The notes under the pieces were generated by a model. It was not told the origin of the DNA. It did not search any database and saw only the letters and a program-made list of their open reading frames with translations. Shown piece by piece: positions 42,601-52,244 of a DNA stretch of 64,000 bases; position 1 is the first letter of the stretch; every line of letters begins with the position of its first letter. Source of the stretch: Gammaproteobacteria bacterium (lineage in GTDB: Bacteria; Pseudomonadota; Gammaproteobacteria; Ga0077554; Ga007554); assembly GCA_040183005.1 (NCBI GenBank), contig JAMPIW010000007.1, forward strand, positions 1,310,188-1,374,187. Direction: 5' to 3'. The translations under genes and the position numbers were made by a program.

Positions 42601-44007
42601 CTATGCAAGCTCACGAACATCCACAAAATGTCCCGCCACTGCCGCTGCGGCGGCCATTGCCGGGCTGACCAGATGTGTACGTCCACCTGGGCCTTGGCGG
42701 CCTTCGAAGTTGCGGTTCGAGGTGGAGGCGCAGCGCTCGCCCGGCTCCAGACGGTCGGCGTTCATGGCCAGGCACATGGAGCACCCTGGCTCGCGCCATT
42801 CAAAACCGGCCTCGATAAAAATCCTGTCCAGTCCTTCCGCTTCGGCCTGGCGTTTAACCAGACCTGAGCCCGGCACCACCAGGGCGAGCTTTACATTGCT
42901 GGCGACATGCTGGCCACGCGCAATCGCTGCGGCGGCGCGCAGGTCTTCAATGCGCGAATTGGTGCAGGAGCCGATGAACACCTTGTCGATGGCGATATCG
43001 GTGATCGCCATGCCCGGCGTCAGGTTCATATAACGTAGCGCCCGCGTCATCCCCTCGCGCTTTACTGCATCAGACTCCTGGGCAGGATCGGGCACGCGGC
43101 CATCCACCGGCACCACCATTTCCGGCGAGGTGCCCCACGTCACCTGAGGCTTGATGGAGGCGGCATTGATATGCAACACCCGGTCGAACACTGCGTCCGG
43201 ATCGCTGTGCAGATCGCGCCAAGCCGTCACCGCCCGCTTCCATGCCTCGCCAACGGGGGCATAATGCCGCCCTTTCACATAGTCGATAGTCTTGTCGTCC
43301 ACCGCCACCATGCCCGCACGCGCACCGGCCTCGATGGCCATGTTGCAGACCGTCATGCGGCCTTCCATGGAGAGCGCGCGGATCGCCTCACCGCCGAACT
43401 CGATGGCATAGCCTGTACCGCCCGCAGTGCCGATTTCACCGATAATCGCCAGCACGATATCCTTGGCCGTGACACCAGCGCCCACTTGGCCATCCACGCT
43501 GATGAGCATATTTTTCGATTTCTTCTGGATCAGGCACTGGGTGGCAAGCACATGCTCAACTTCGGAGGTGCCGATACCGTGCGCCAGCGCGCCAAAGGCG
43601 CCGTGAGTGGAGGTGTGCGAATCACCGCACACCACGGTCATGCCAGGCAGCGTCGCGCCCTGCTCCGGGCCGATGACATGGACGATGCCTTGGCGTGGGT
43701 CATTCATCCGGAATTCGGTGATACCAAACTCGTCGCAATTGTTATCAAGCGTCTCCACTTGCAAACGTGAGACAGGATCGGCTATTCCGTGACTGCGATC
43801 GGTAGTCGGAACGTTGTGATCGGCCACCGCCAGGTTTGCGTCCACGCGCCATGGCTTGCGCCCGGCCAGACGCAGCCCGTCAAAGGCCTGAGGGGAGGTA
43901 ACCTCGTGCACAAGATGGCGATCAATGTACAAAAGACACGTACCATCATCATTGCAGCGCACCACATGCGCGTCCCACAATTTATCGTACAAGGTTTTTC
44001 CGGCCAC
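42601..44007 (-). CDS. leuC: 3-isopropylmalate dehydratase large subunit
   Basis: Isomerises 2- to 3-isopropylmalate in leucine synthesis, with a 4Fe-4S cluster. 468 residues. Cluster cysteines are in [14 protein letters not shown] and [31 protein letters not shown] is the aconitase signature. It needs LeuD, which usually follows directly; here leuD and leuB are absent and the next items are a dehydrogenase remnant and tRNA-Val. folD is divergent 144 bases upstream. Confidence 0.97.
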   Translation of the reverse strand: MAGKTLYDKLWDAHVVRCNDDGTCLLYIDRHLVHEVTSPQAFDGLRLAGRKPWRVDANLAVADHNVPTTDRSHGIADPVSRLQVETLDNNCDEFGITEFRMNDPRQGIVHVIGPEQGATLPGMTVVCGDSHTSTHGAFGALAHGIGTSEVEHVLATQCLIQKKSKNMLISVDGQVGAGVTAKDIVLAIIGEIGTAGGTGYAIEFGGEAIRALSMEGRMTVCNMAIEAGARAGMVAVDDKTIDYVKGRHYAPVGEAWKRAVTAWRDLHSDPDAVFDRVLHINAASIKPQVTWGTSPEMVVPVDGRVPDPAQESDAVKREGMTRALRYMNLTPGMAITDIAIDKVFIGSCTNSRIEDLRAAAAIARGQHVASNVKLALVVPGSGLVKRQAEAEGLDRIFIEAGFEWREPGCSMCLAMNADRLEPGERCASTSNRNFEGRQGPGGRTHLVSPAMAAAAAVAGHFVDVRELA

Positions 44008-44151
44008 TTTCCTGACTCCTACTTGATTTGCTCGCTAAAAGGTTGATTTTACGCCAGCAAGCGGGATTACACAAAAACACCAACATACGGATTAGCACAG
44101 AAATCCCCGCAACGGTTAGAATAGACACCTTCGTCACATTCGGGTTCAAAC

Positions 44152-45003
44152 ATGAAGGCACAGATCATAGATGGCAAGGCACAGGCTGCCGATCTCAGGC
44201 AAGCGGTAAAACGCGGCGTAGAACAGCGCCTGGCGCACAGCAAACGCGCACCTGGTCTAGCCGTTATCCTGGTTGGCAACAATCCGGCCTCGGAGGTCTA
44301 TGTCGCCAGCAAGAGAAAAGCCTGCTTTGAAGCCGGCATTATCTCCAAGAGCTATGACCTGCCCGACAGCGTCAGCCAGGAAGCTCTCCTCGCGCTGATT
44401 GACGAACTGAATGACGCCCCCGATATTGATGGCATTCTGGTCCAGCTCCCATTGCCCACACATATCGATTCCGAAATCGTCATTGAGCGAATACACCCCG
44501 GCAAAGACGTGGACGGCTTTCACCCCTATAACGTCGGACGGCTGGCGCTACGCCTGCCCGCGCTTCGGCCTTGCACCCCGCACGGGGTTATGACCTTGCT
44601 GGAAAGTACCGGGCAAATCCTCAAAGGGCAGGAGGCGGTTATAGTAGGCGCATCCAATATCGTCGGACGCCCGATGTCCCTGGAGTTGCTGCTGGCCGGA
44701 TGCACCGTCACCACCTGTCACCGCTTCACCCGCGACCTGCCCAGCCATGTGGGGCGCGCCGACATCCTGGTGGTGGCCGTGGGCAAACCGGGGTTCATCA
44801 AGGGTGAATGGATCAAGCCAGGCGCCATCGTGATTGACGTGGGCATCAATCGGCTGGCGGATGGAAAGATCGTGGGTGACGTGGAATTCGCCCCCGCCGC
44901 CGAACGCGCCGCCTGGATCACCCCCGTTCCCGGCGGGGTGGGACCGATGACGGTGGCGACGTTGTTGCAGAATACGCTTGATGCGGCGGAGCAACGGGGT
45001 TGA
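44152..45003 (+). CDS. folD: Bifunctional methylene-tetrahydrofolate dehydrogenase / cyclohydrolase
   Basis: Makes 10-formyl-tetrahydrofolate via methenyl-THF with NADP+. 283 residues. [14 protein letters not shown] contains the catalytic Lys. [27 protein letters not shown], the Rossmann motif [13 protein letters not shown] and [19 protein letters not shown] are the FolD signatures. Divergent from leuC. Confidence 0.98.
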   Translation: MKAQIIDGKAQAADLRQAVKRGVEQRLAHSKRAPGLAVILVGNNPASEVYVASKRKACFEAGIISKSYDLPDSVSQEALLALIDELNDAPDIDGILVQLPLPTHIDSEIVIERIHPGKDVDGFHPYNVGRLALRLPALRPCTPHGVMTLLESTGQILKGQEAVIVGASNIVGRPMSLELLLAGCTVTTCHRFTRDLPSHVGRADILVVAVGKPGFIKGEWIKPGAIVIDVGINRLADGKIVGDVEFAPAAERAAWITPVPGGVGPMTVATLLQNTLDAAEQRG

Positions 45004-45020
45004 TGCCCACTCATTGCTTG

Positions 45021-45046
45021 TGACACAGTAGAACTAAACGCAGTGC
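45021..45046. repeat. IS701-end-like sequence without an IS
   Basis: TGACACAGTAGAACTAAAC and the next bases match the IS701 right end and its flank at 14997-15022 at most positions. There is no transposase nearby. It may be a scar or an independent copy of a small repeat. Confidence 0.35.
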
Positions 45047-45170
45047 GTGCTCTTTTTTCGCCATTTATACTTCCTTTAAAATCCATTCGCGAATACTATT
45101 CTGTTAACCCCCCAGCTTCAGGGCGCGAACTTCTAATCGCATAAAAGCAAGAACAAGATTCAGGATATAT

Positions 45171-45638
45171 ATGACCTCAATAGCGATCTCTAACGGCGTC
45201 AAACAGCGCAGGCGCACGGACCGCCGCTCGGCATCATCCGCACCCTTTAGTCGCGCGGCCTGGCAGGGCCGGCGTCGAGGGGCGCAGCGCGCGGAAGATC
45301 GGGGGAATTCCTATGTTGACTGGTATGAGCCAGGATTGTTCTATATCGCCGTGGGAATCCTGCTTCTGTGCTGTATGGACGCGGCATTCACGCTCAGCTT
45401 GCTGCAGCGTGGCGCATCCGAGGCTAACCCGTTCATGACGTGGCTGCTCGAAATAGATACCCAGCTATTTCTTGTTACAAAGCTCGCCCTTACTGCGGCG
45501 GGACTGGTGTTCCTGGTTGCGCATAAAAACTTCTCCGTATTCAACCGCTTCACGGTGCGCCATGCGTTACACGGGTTGCTGTTTGGCTACGCGCTGCTTA
45601 TACAGTATGAATTGGTTTTGCTGGGGGAATGGCTGTAG
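45171..45638 (+). CDS. DUF5658 membrane protein
   Basis: 155 residues. A basic N-terminal 45 residues (KQRRRTDRRS) are followed by three predicted membrane helices (about 55-75, 97-116, 130-150). The motif CMDAAFTLSLLQRGASEANPFM between helices 1 and 2 is the DUF5658 pattern (D-x-x-x-T...EANP-x-M). Function unknown. It stands alone between folD and a Spy-like gene. Confidence 0.8.
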   Translation: MTSIAISNGVKQRRRTDRRSASSAPFSRAAWQGRRRGAQRAEDRGNSYVDWYEPGLFYIAVGILLLCCMDAAFTLSLLQRGASEANPFMTWLLEIDTQLFLVTKLALTAAGLVFLVAHKNFSVFNRFTVRHALHGLLFGYALLIQYELVLLGEWL

Positions 45639-45717
45639 GACAGGTATCGGTTGCCTGGGGTTTCGGGTCGTCGTTCATGGGCATGCCGAACCAGATCCGC
45701 CAATGCTTTTGTCATCG

Positions 45718-45743
45718 CCCGGATGTTCTATAAAACATCCGGG
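45718..45743. terminator. Hairpin between convergent genes
   Basis: A perfect 10-base stem CCCGGATGTT/AACATCCGGG with a 6-base loop. There is no T-run on either side. It could end transcription of the DUF5658 gene. Confidence 0.5.
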
Positions 45744-45821
45744 CTTGAATGCGAATTACACGTGAAAAATGGGCGCCAGGACAGCGCTCAGGGCTACAAA
45801 TCAAGCAAACCCCATCAAGCG

Positions 45822-46253
45822 TCACTTAACGCCACTGCGTTCAAGTATCTCCATATCATACGAAATGCGTTGTACTGGCGTTAGTATCGCGCGCATTTCC
45901 AGAATATGTGCGTAACGGGAACGCATTATCTGTTTTTTTACGCCCATCAGCTCATCGATTTTCGTGTGAAGCGAATTTGTGGCTGTATTATCCCGCGCCA
46001 CCAACACGTTAATCTGTTTTTGTACAAGCTCCTCTTGCGCCTTCAACACAACGAGTTCACGGTCGAGTTCAAGATGCATTATATCCACCCGAGTTTTTTG
46101 ATCGTCGCTCAATGTTTTTGCCCAATGGTCAGTAAAATGGTGGGCAGACTTATGTGCCTTTTCACTATGCGTATCGGGTTCCGCTGACACCGCAAATGGC
46201 ACTAGCAATGTTGCTGCCATCGCGAATGGTAGTATTCGATGCGTCATCGTCAT
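45822..46253 (-). CDS. Periplasmic Spy/CpxP-like (LTxxQ) protein
   Basis: 143 residues. The signal peptide is about 1-24 (ends FAVSA). The mature part is rich in charged helices (HWAKTLSDDQKTRVDIMHLE ... KIDELMGVKKQIMRSRY) and ends with ILTPVQRISYDMEI, an LTxxQ motif. Spy/CpxP proteins are periplasmic chaperones or stress sensors. Histidines near the start of the mature protein (HSEKAHKSAHHFTDHW) could bind metal, which is inference. Confidence 0.75.
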   Translation of the reverse strand: MTMTHRILPFAMAATLLVPFAVSAEPDTHSEKAHKSAHHFTDHWAKTLSDDQKTRVDIMHLELDRELVVLKAQEELVQKQINVLVARDNTATNSLHTKIDELMGVKKQIMRSRYAHILEMRAILTPVQRISYDMEILERSGVK

Positions 46254-46581
46254 ATTCGATCCCTCCTGGTTATTATTGATATGTTACGACCTCGAACCTG
46301 GGGAGACCAGAGAAATTTTACTACGATGTCGTAACGAAGGCGCTCGGCTTCCGAAAGAATCAATTCCACATCGCATGCTCCGGCCAGCCCGGTCTATGGG
46401 CTCACATAACCCCTATCCATCATTTGTGCCTGAGGGTGGCCTGCCGGTGACGCCTAATCCGTAAAAAATCAAAAAATCCGGCCTAACCCGCAGCACGCAT
46501 GAAAACTCATCGGACTACATAAACCCGCTTGTACCCGCTATACTTTGCGCCACGCTCCATTTACGAATAAAAGGGTTTGTT
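46254..46581. other. Divergent intergenic region upstream of glyQ
   Basis: No gene. An inverted pair GTTACGAC (46283-46290) and GTCGTAAC (46328-46335) is the only clear structure. AAAGGG at 46571-46576 serves as the glyQ ribosome site. Confidence 0.45.
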
Positions 46582-47535
46582 TTGACATACACCACTCTTT
46601 CTGGCGACGCCCCGTCGCCTGACGTCTCGACCTTCCAGGGCCTGATTCTGGCGCTCCAGAATTACTGGGCTGCGCAGGGTTGCGTGCTGTTGCAGCCTTA
46701 CGATATGGAAGTCGGCGCGGGCACGTTCCATTCCGCTACTTTCCTGCGTGCCATCGGCCCCGAGCCATGGCGCGCGGCTTATGTGCAACCCTCGCGCCGC
46801 CCCACCGATGGGCGTTACGGCGAGAACCCTAACCGTTTGCAGCATTATTACCAATTCCAGGTGATCCTCAAGCCGTCGCCGCTTGACATCCAAGACCTGT
46901 ACCTGGGTTCACTGAAAATGCTGGGTATCGACCCGCTGGTGCATGACATCCGCTTCGTCGAGGACAACTGGGAATCGCCGACGCTGGGCGCGTGGGGCCT
47001 GGGCTGGGAGGTGTGGCTGAACGGCATGGAGGTGACGCAGTTCACCTATTTCCAGCAGGTGGGCGGGCTGGAATGCCAGCCGGTGACCGGCGAGATCACC
47101 TATGGACTGGAGCGCATCGCCATGTACCTGCAAGGGGTAGAGAGCGTTTTTGACCTGACGTGGACCAACGGGATGCCGGGAGCGGCGAAAGTCACCTATG
47201 GGGATGTGTTTCACCAGAACGAAGTGGAAATGTCCACATACAATTTTGAACACGCCGATGTTGCATCGCTGCTTGGCTGGTTCGACACCTGTGAACGCGA
47301 GAGCAGCAAACTGATCGAGGAGGGATTGCCGCTGCCCGCCTATGAGATGGTGCTCAAAGCCTCGCACACCTTCAACCTGCTCGATGCGCGCCGCGCGATT
47401 TCAGTGACCGAACGCCAACGCTACATCCTGCGCGTGCGCACCCTGGCGCGCGCGGTAGCGGAAACCTATTACAAACGCCGCGAGGCACTAGGTTTCCCCA
47501 TGGCGCAGACTGCGACTGCGGGAGGTGCGTCATGA
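46582..47535 (+). CDS. glyQ: Glycine-tRNA ligase alpha subunit
   Basis: 317 residues, class II alpha subunit of the alpha2-beta2 type. [60 protein letters not shown] and [15 protein letters not shown] are signatures. The start appears to be TTG at 46582; no in-frame ATG lies near the conserved N-terminus. The stop overlaps glyS as ATGA. Confidence 0.97.
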   Translation: MTYTTLSGDAPSPDVSTFQGLILALQNYWAAQGCVLLQPYDMEVGAGTFHSATFLRAIGPEPWRAAYVQPSRRPTDGRYGENPNRLQHYYQFQVILKPSPLDIQDLYLGSLKMLGIDPLVHDIRFVEDNWESPTLGAWGLGWEVWLNGMEVTQFTYFQQVGGLECQPVTGEITYGLERIAMYLQGVESVFDLTWTNGMPGAAKVTYGDVFHQNEVEMSTYNFEHADVASLLGWFDTCERESSKLIEEGLPLPAYEMVLKASHTFNLLDARRAISVTERQRYILRVRTLARAVAETYYKRREALGFPMAQTATAGGAS

Positions 47536-49646
47536 CACAGCATCGTGACCTGCTGGTGGAAATCGGCACCGAAGAACTGCCACCCAAGGCTTTAAAGAAG
47601 CTCATGGAGGCATTTGCCAACGGCATAATGGATGGACTCAACAAAGCCGGCCTGGAATTTGGCACAGTACACCCCTACGCCACACCACGCCGATTAGCGG
47701 TACACATTGAGGCGTTGATCACCACCCAGGCTGACCGTCTGGTGGAACGCCGTGGTCCGGCGTTGAATGCTGCGTTTGACGGCGACGGCCTGCCTACCAA
47801 GGCTACCGAAGGCTTCGCGCGCTCGTGTGGTGTTGCGGTCGAGCAACTCGAAAAACTGGAAACCGACAAAGGTTCCTGGCTGGTGTTCCGCGCCACGCAG
47901 CCTGGCCGCACCACAAAGGATTTGCTGACCGGCATCATAGAGCAATCCCTCGCTGCACTCCCTATCCCCAAGCGCATGCGCTGGGGTAGCTCGCGCGTGG
48001 AATTTGTGCGCCCGGTGCATTGGATAGTTCTGCTGTTTGGTGATGAAGTGGTCGACGCCGAAATCCTCGGCGTGCAAACCGGACGCGAGACACGCGGGCA
48101 CCGCTTCCATCACCCTGACTCCATGTATCTGGCCGAACCCGCCGCCTACGCCCCGTTGCTGGAAACCGAAGGACGTGTGATGCCCGACTTCGCCGCGCGT
48201 CGCGAGGCGATCTATGGGCAGGTGCAGGAAAAGGCCGTCTCGGTCGGCGGCACAGCGGTGATCGACGACGCCCTGCTCGACGAAGTCACCGCCCTGGTGG
48301 AATGGCCGGCGGCACTGCTGGGCCAGTTTGAGGAACGCTTTCTGAGCGTGCCCCAGGAGGCGCTGATCTCCACCATGAAGGGCAACCAGAAGTATTTTCA
48401 TGTAGTGGACGGGGCGGGCAAACTGCTGCCCTACTTCATCACCGTTTCCAACATCGAAAGCCGCGACCCGGACCAGGTTCGCGCCGGTAATGAACGCGTG
48501 ATACGCCCGCGTCTAAGCGATGCCGCGTTTTTCTGGGATCAAGACCGTAAGCAAAAACTGGAAGTGCGACTCGAAAGTCTCAAACATGTGGTGTTTCAAA
48601 ACGAGCTGGGCACCATATACGACAAGACAATACGCGTCATGGGTGTGGCTGGGGTTTGCGCGAACAATATTGGCGGTGATGTGGGGCGAGCGCAGCGCGC
48701 GGCAGCACTATCAAAATGTGACCTCATGACCGCCATGGTAGGAGAATTTCCTGAATTGCAAGGCAGCATGGGGCGTTATTATGCCCTGCATGACGACGAA
48801 CAAGACGACGTGTCACAAGCCATTGATGAGCAGTACATGCCGCGCTACGCTGGCGATGCGCTGCCCTTGACCCACACCGGCCAAGCCCTGTCCATTGCCG
48901 ACAAGCTTGACACCTTGGTCGGCATCTTCGGCATCGGCCAAGCCCCAAGCGGCGACAAGGACCCCTTCGCACTGCGCCGCGCCGCGCTGGGCGTGCTGCG
49001 CACCATAATAGAAAAACAGCTGAATCTGGATTTGCTCACTACGCTGGAAGCAGTGCGGAAACAGTATTGGGGGACTTTTAAGCCAGAGGGCAAATACCAC
49101 AGGTTTTCCAACTCCACATTGGAGGAACAGGTATTCGATTTCATGATGGAGCGTCTGCGCGCCTATTATCATGACCAGGGCATCCGCCCCGACGTCTTCG
49201 AGGCCGTGCTGGCACACCGCCCCACCCATCCCTACGACTTTGACCGCCGCATGCACGCCGTCACAGCATTCCGCGCCCTGCCCGAGGCCGAAAGCCTGGC
49301 TGCGGCGAACAAGCGTATTGCCAATATCCTGCGGCAGGCTATTGAACGGGGAGAAACGATACCCGATGTGGTTGCCGACAGCCTTCTTACCGAACCTGCC
49401 GAGCGCGCCCTAGCGGAGCAAGTGGCCCTGATTCGTGCGGAGGTCATGCCGTTGCTCGAAGATACCGATTACACTCAGGCCATGGTGCGTCTGGCGCGAC
49501 TGCGCGAGACCGTGGATACCTTCTTCGACAAGGTAATGGTGATGGCCGAAGACGCGTCGCTGCGCACCAACCGCCTCGCCCTGCTCAAGCAGCTCGCGGA
49601 GCTGATGAATCCCGTGGCGGATATTTCCAAATTGGCGACGGCATAG
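47532..49646 (+). CDS. glyS: Glycine-tRNA ligase beta subunit
   Basis: 704 residues. [20 protein letters not shown] at the N-terminus, [20 protein letters not shown], an HD-like central region and a C-terminal anticodon-binding domain. It is translationally coupled to glyQ (ATGA). In pseudomonads gmhB sits between glyS and the plsC-type gene; here that place holds only repeats. Confidence 0.98.
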   Translation: MTQHRDLLVEIGTEELPPKALKKLMEAFANGIMDGLNKAGLEFGTVHPYATPRRLAVHIEALITTQADRLVERRGPALNAAFDGDGLPTKATEGFARSCGVAVEQLEKLETDKGSWLVFRATQPGRTTKDLLTGIIEQSLAALPIPKRMRWGSSRVEFVRPVHWIVLLFGDEVVDAEILGVQTGRETRGHRFHHPDSMYLAEPAAYAPLLETEGRVMPDFAARREAIYGQVQEKAVSVGGTAVIDDALLDEVTALVEWPAALLGQFEERFLSVPQEALISTMKGNQKYFHVVDGAGKLLPYFITVSNIESRDPDQVRAGNERVIRPRLSDAAFFWDQDRKQKLEVRLESLKHVVFQNELGTIYDKTIRVMGVAGVCANNIGGDVGRAQRAAALSKCDLMTAMVGEFPELQGSMGRYYALHDDEQDDVSQAIDEQYMPRYAGDALPLTHTGQALSIADKLDTLVGIFGIGQAPSGDKDPFALRRAALGVLRTIIEKQLNLDLLTTLEAVRKQYWGTFKPEGKYHRFSNSTLEEQVFDFMMERLRAYYHDQGIRPDVFEAVLAHRPTHPYDFDRRMHAVTAFRALPEAESLAAANKRIANILRQAIERGETIPDVVADSLLTEPAERALAEQVALIRAEVMPLLEDTDYTQAMVRLARLRETVDTFFDKVMVMAEDASLRTNRLALLKQLAELMNPVADISKLATA

Positions 49647-49651
49647 GCCAT

Positions 49652-49676
49652 GTAGGGTGTGTCTCACGCACCCTAT
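49652..49676. repeat. Short hairpin repeat, family C (variant)
   Basis: TAGGGTGTG ... CGCACCCTA palindrome, 6 bases after the glyS stop codon. Confidence 0.6.
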
Positions 49677-49689
49677 TAAAATGAATAAT

Positions 49690-49812
49690 GAACCCAGATT
49701 GTCCCACGCCCCAAAACCGTTCGCCCTGAGCCTGTCGAAGGGCTGTTCATGGTTCGACAAGCTCACCACGAACGGCGATGTACGCTCTATTTCGCCGTGG
49801 GACAAGCTGGGA
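49690..49812. repeat. Composite palindromic repeat, family B (full copy, altered arms)
   Basis: Outer arms AACCCAGATTGTCCCACG (49690-49707) and CGTGGGACAAGCTGGGAT (49795-49812), with the same inner hairpin core. The tip of both arms differs from the other copies (CCCACG/CGTGGG instead of CATTAG/CTAATG), so pairing is kept. Confidence 0.85.
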
Positions 49813-49817
49813 TGAAT

Positions 49818-49840
49818 GGTGCGCATGGCGCACCCTACAA
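49818..49840. repeat. Short hairpin repeat, family C
   Basis: Identical to 38841-38863 (GGTGCGCATGGCGCACC plus CTACAA), directly next to the family B element. Confidence 0.8.
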
Positions 49841-49861
49841 CCTGCATTTGACCTCCAGACT

Positions 49862-50602
49862 ATGACGATGCTCACCCTCCGCTCCCTCCTGTTCTCCCTC
49901 GGCATGGCGCTCTCAACGCTGGTCTTTGCGCCGCTCAGTCTGCTCACTTTCCCTTTGCCGTTGCGGCAGCGCTATGCGTTCATCACCCAATGGTCGCGTT
50001 TTAACCTGTGGTGGCTGGCGGTGACGTGCAATCTGCGCTACACCGTGGAGGGCCGGGAAAACATCCCCCCGACCAACGGCATCATCCTCTGCAAGCACCA
50101 ATCCGCCTGGGAGACGCTGGCGTTACAGAGGGTTTTTCCGCCACAGGTGTGGTTGCTCAAGCGCGAGCTGCTGTGGGTGCCGTTTTTCGGCTGGGGACTG
50201 GCCATGCTCAACCCCATCGCCATCGACCGCAAAGCAGGCAAAAAGGCCTTGCGCCAACTCCGGGAACAGGGCGCGCAGCGTTTGGCCGATGGTTTATGGG
50301 TGGTGATTTTCCCCGAAGGCACGCGCGTCACGCCCGGTGAAAAGCGCCCTTACGCCCCCGGCGGCGCGATGCTGGCCCATCACACCGGCTATCCTGTGGT
50401 GCCGGTGGCGCATAACGCCGGTGAGTTCTGGCCAAAACACGGCTTCATCAAGCGGCCTGGCACCATCCGGCTCGTCATCGGCCCGGCCATTGCCGACACC
50501 GGGCGCTCGACATCTGAGATCAATGCGGGTGCGGAGGCATGGATTGAAAACAAGATGCGCGAAATCAGTGCCGCCCACACACATTCAAATTTATTGAAGT
50601 AA
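49862..50602 (+). CDS. 1-acyl-sn-glycerol-3-phosphate acyltransferase (PlsC family)
   Basis: 246 residues. Acylates lysophosphatidate (or a related lysolipid) at the inner membrane. An N-terminal hydrophobic segment (about 5-33) is followed by motif I KHQSAWETL, here H-x4-E (His79, Glu84) where H-x4-D is usual, and motif III FPEGTRVTPG. YPVVPVAHNAGEFWPKH is also typical. The start ATG 49862 lies just after the repeats; ATG 49868 is equally possible. Its place after glyQS matches pseudomonads. Confidence 0.9.
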   Translation: MTMLTLRSLLFSLGMALSTLVFAPLSLLTFPLPLRQRYAFITQWSRFNLWWLAVTCNLRYTVEGRENIPPTNGIILCKHQSAWETLALQRVFPPQVWLLKRELLWVPFFGWGLAMLNPIAIDRKAGKKALRQLREQGAQRLADGLWVVIFPEGTRVTPGEKRPYAPGGAMLAHHTGYPVVPVAHNAGEFWPKHGFIKRPGTIRLVIGPAIADTGRSTSEINAGAEAWIENKMREISAAHTHSNLLK

Positions 50603-50674
50603 TACTTCGAAACTATTTGCTATCACTGGAGAGAATCCGGGTGTAGCCTGTCACCTATCTTTCAAAATCGCTGA

Positions 50675-51505
50675 ATGAACATGGACGATCTATTAGCAAA
50701 CCCCGCATTCCAGGCCTCCGTAGCGCCCTTTTTTGTAGCGCTCGTCGCCGGTTTCCTGCTTAAATATGTGGGATGGTATTGGGCAGGACTGGCCGTGATG
50801 CTGGGCTTTTATGCCAGCGTGTCACTGATCACAGGCTTTGAGTTCACGCCGCTCACCAGCACCCGCAAAGTAGTGTTGCTGGGCATGATAGCGGTAGCCG
50901 TTGGCCTGCTGCTCGACCTGTTCACGATCAAGCGGCAGTATCTTTTGTCCCTCCTCGCCATCACCGGGGCCGCGGCACTGCTGTGGGTGATCTGGCCGCC
51001 GTTGATGCGCATGGAAGGACAGGCCTTTTGGCTGTACGCAGCAGGCGGTATTGCTTATGTGGTTTGGCTGATGCTTTCACTGGAAGGTCTGCGCAGCCGC
51101 CCCTTGCGTGCCGACGCGGCTACGTTGACACTGAGCCTGGGCACAGGCATTGCTGCGCTGATCGGCGCTTCAGCCCTGCTCGGGCAATTGGCGTCGTCTC
51201 TGGCTGCGGCACTCGGTGCGTTTCTGCTGTTGAGCGTGATAAAGAAGACCTTGCCAGTGGGGTTCGTAATGATGCTGCCGGTGACGCTGCTCAGCGGGTT
51301 GATCGGCATGAGCGGGCTGGTGTATGCAAAGCTGCCATGGTATAGCTTATCCATCCTGGCGCTGACACCGCTGCTGGCGCGCATCCCCTTGCCCAAGCGC
51401 TTGCCGTTGTGGGGGCAGGCGCTGGCGCTGGTAGCCGCCACCGCGCCTGCCGCAGCAGGCGCGATTTATGTGGCATTGAAAATTGCCGGGGCACCGCCTA
51501 TATAG
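50675..51505 (+). CDS. Integral membrane protein of unknown function
   Basis: 276 residues with about 8-9 hydrophobic segments from residue 16 to the end and few charged loops. I recognise no family motif. It lies 72 bases after the PlsC-like gene on the same strand and may share its transcript. A family B repeat follows. Confidence 0.75.
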   Translation: MNMDDLLANPAFQASVAPFFVALVAGFLLKYVGWYWAGLAVMLGFYASVSLITGFEFTPLTSTRKVVLLGMIAVAVGLLLDLFTIKRQYLLSLLAITGAAALLWVIWPPLMRMEGQAFWLYAAGGIAYVVWLMLSLEGLRSRPLRADAATLTLSLGTGIAALIGASALLGQLASSLAAALGAFLLLSVIKKTLPVGFVMMLPVTLLSGLIGMSGLVYAKLPWYSLSILALTPLLARIPLPKRLPLWGQALALVAATAPAAAGAIYVALKIAGAPPI

Positions 51506-51510
51506 TCTTA

Positions 51511-51593
51511 AACCCAGATTGTCCATTAGCCCCAAAACCGCTCGCCCTGAGCCTGTCGAAGGGCCGTTTTTCGTCTAATGGACAATCCGGGTT
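51511..51593. repeat. Composite palindromic repeat, family B (short copy)
   Basis: Outer arms AACCCAGATTGTCCATTAG (51511-51529) and CTAATGGACAATCCGGGTT (51575-51593) pair at 18 of 19 positions. The inner part keeps only the left half of the core hairpin (CGCCCTGAGCCTGTCGAAGG). Confidence 0.88.
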
Positions 51594-51631
51594 AAATATT
51601 CCCCTTCACCCCCCAACCCAAGGAGAGCACC

Positions 51632-52207
51632 ATGCGTAAAGTCGTACTTGCTGTTGCATTAACCACACTGTCTTGCACCGCATTCGCAGCGGCAGAAAAC
51701 TACACGATCGACCCGGACCACACCTTTCCTCACTTCACCATCAACCATCTCGGTTTTTCCACCATGCACGGCCGTTTCAACACCACCAAGGGCAAGATCG
51801 TGATGGATCGCACCGGCAACACCAGCTCGGTGGACATCACGATTGATGCAGCTTCTGTTGATACCGGCTTCAAAAAGCGCGACGACCACCTGCGCTCACC
51901 GGATTTTCTGAATGTTGCGGAATTCCCGGAAATCACCTACAAATCCACCAAGATCACCTTCAACGGCCCCTCCAAGGCCACCGTGGATGGCACGATGACC
52001 ATTGCCGGGGTATCCAAGCCCGTCAAGCTGGACGTGCAAAGCATCAACTGCGGCATCCACCCCATGGACCCGAAGAAACAAAAATTCGTCTGCGGTTTCG
52101 ACGCTACCACCAAAATCAAACGCTCGGACTTCGGCGTGAAATTCGCCCTGCCGGCGGTAGGCGATGACATGGCGATTGCACTGGAAGTCGAAGGGGTAAG
52201 GAACTAA
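51632..52207 (+). CDS. YceI-family periplasmic protein
   Basis: 191 residues. The signal peptide is about 1-20 (ends AFAAA). The lipocalin-like YceI fold is clear from YTIDPDHTFPHFTINHLGFS, MHGRFNTTKGKIVMDRTGN, DDHLRSPDFLNVAEFPEITY, and IKRSDFGVKFALPAVGDDMA at the end. Members bind long isoprenoid or lipid ligands. A good ribosome site (AAGGAGAG) precedes the ATG. No cytochrome b561 partner lies beside it. Confidence 0.93.
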   Translation: MRKVVLAVALTTLSCTAFAAAENYTIDPDHTFPHFTINHLGFSTMHGRFNTTKGKIVMDRTGNTSSVDITIDAASVDTGFKKRDDHLRSPDFLNVAEFPEITYKSTKITFNGPSKATVDGTMTIAGVSKPVKLDVQSINCGIHPMDPKKQKFVCGFDATTKIKRSDFGVKFALPAVGDDMAIALEVEGVRN

Positions 52208-52244
52208 CAACCCCTTCCATCCCACAACTCCCCCGGCTCCGATC

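Noticed and set aside
49778-49861. Upstream extension of the PlsC-like gene
   Set aside because: These codons lie inside the palindromic repeats and are not part of the family.
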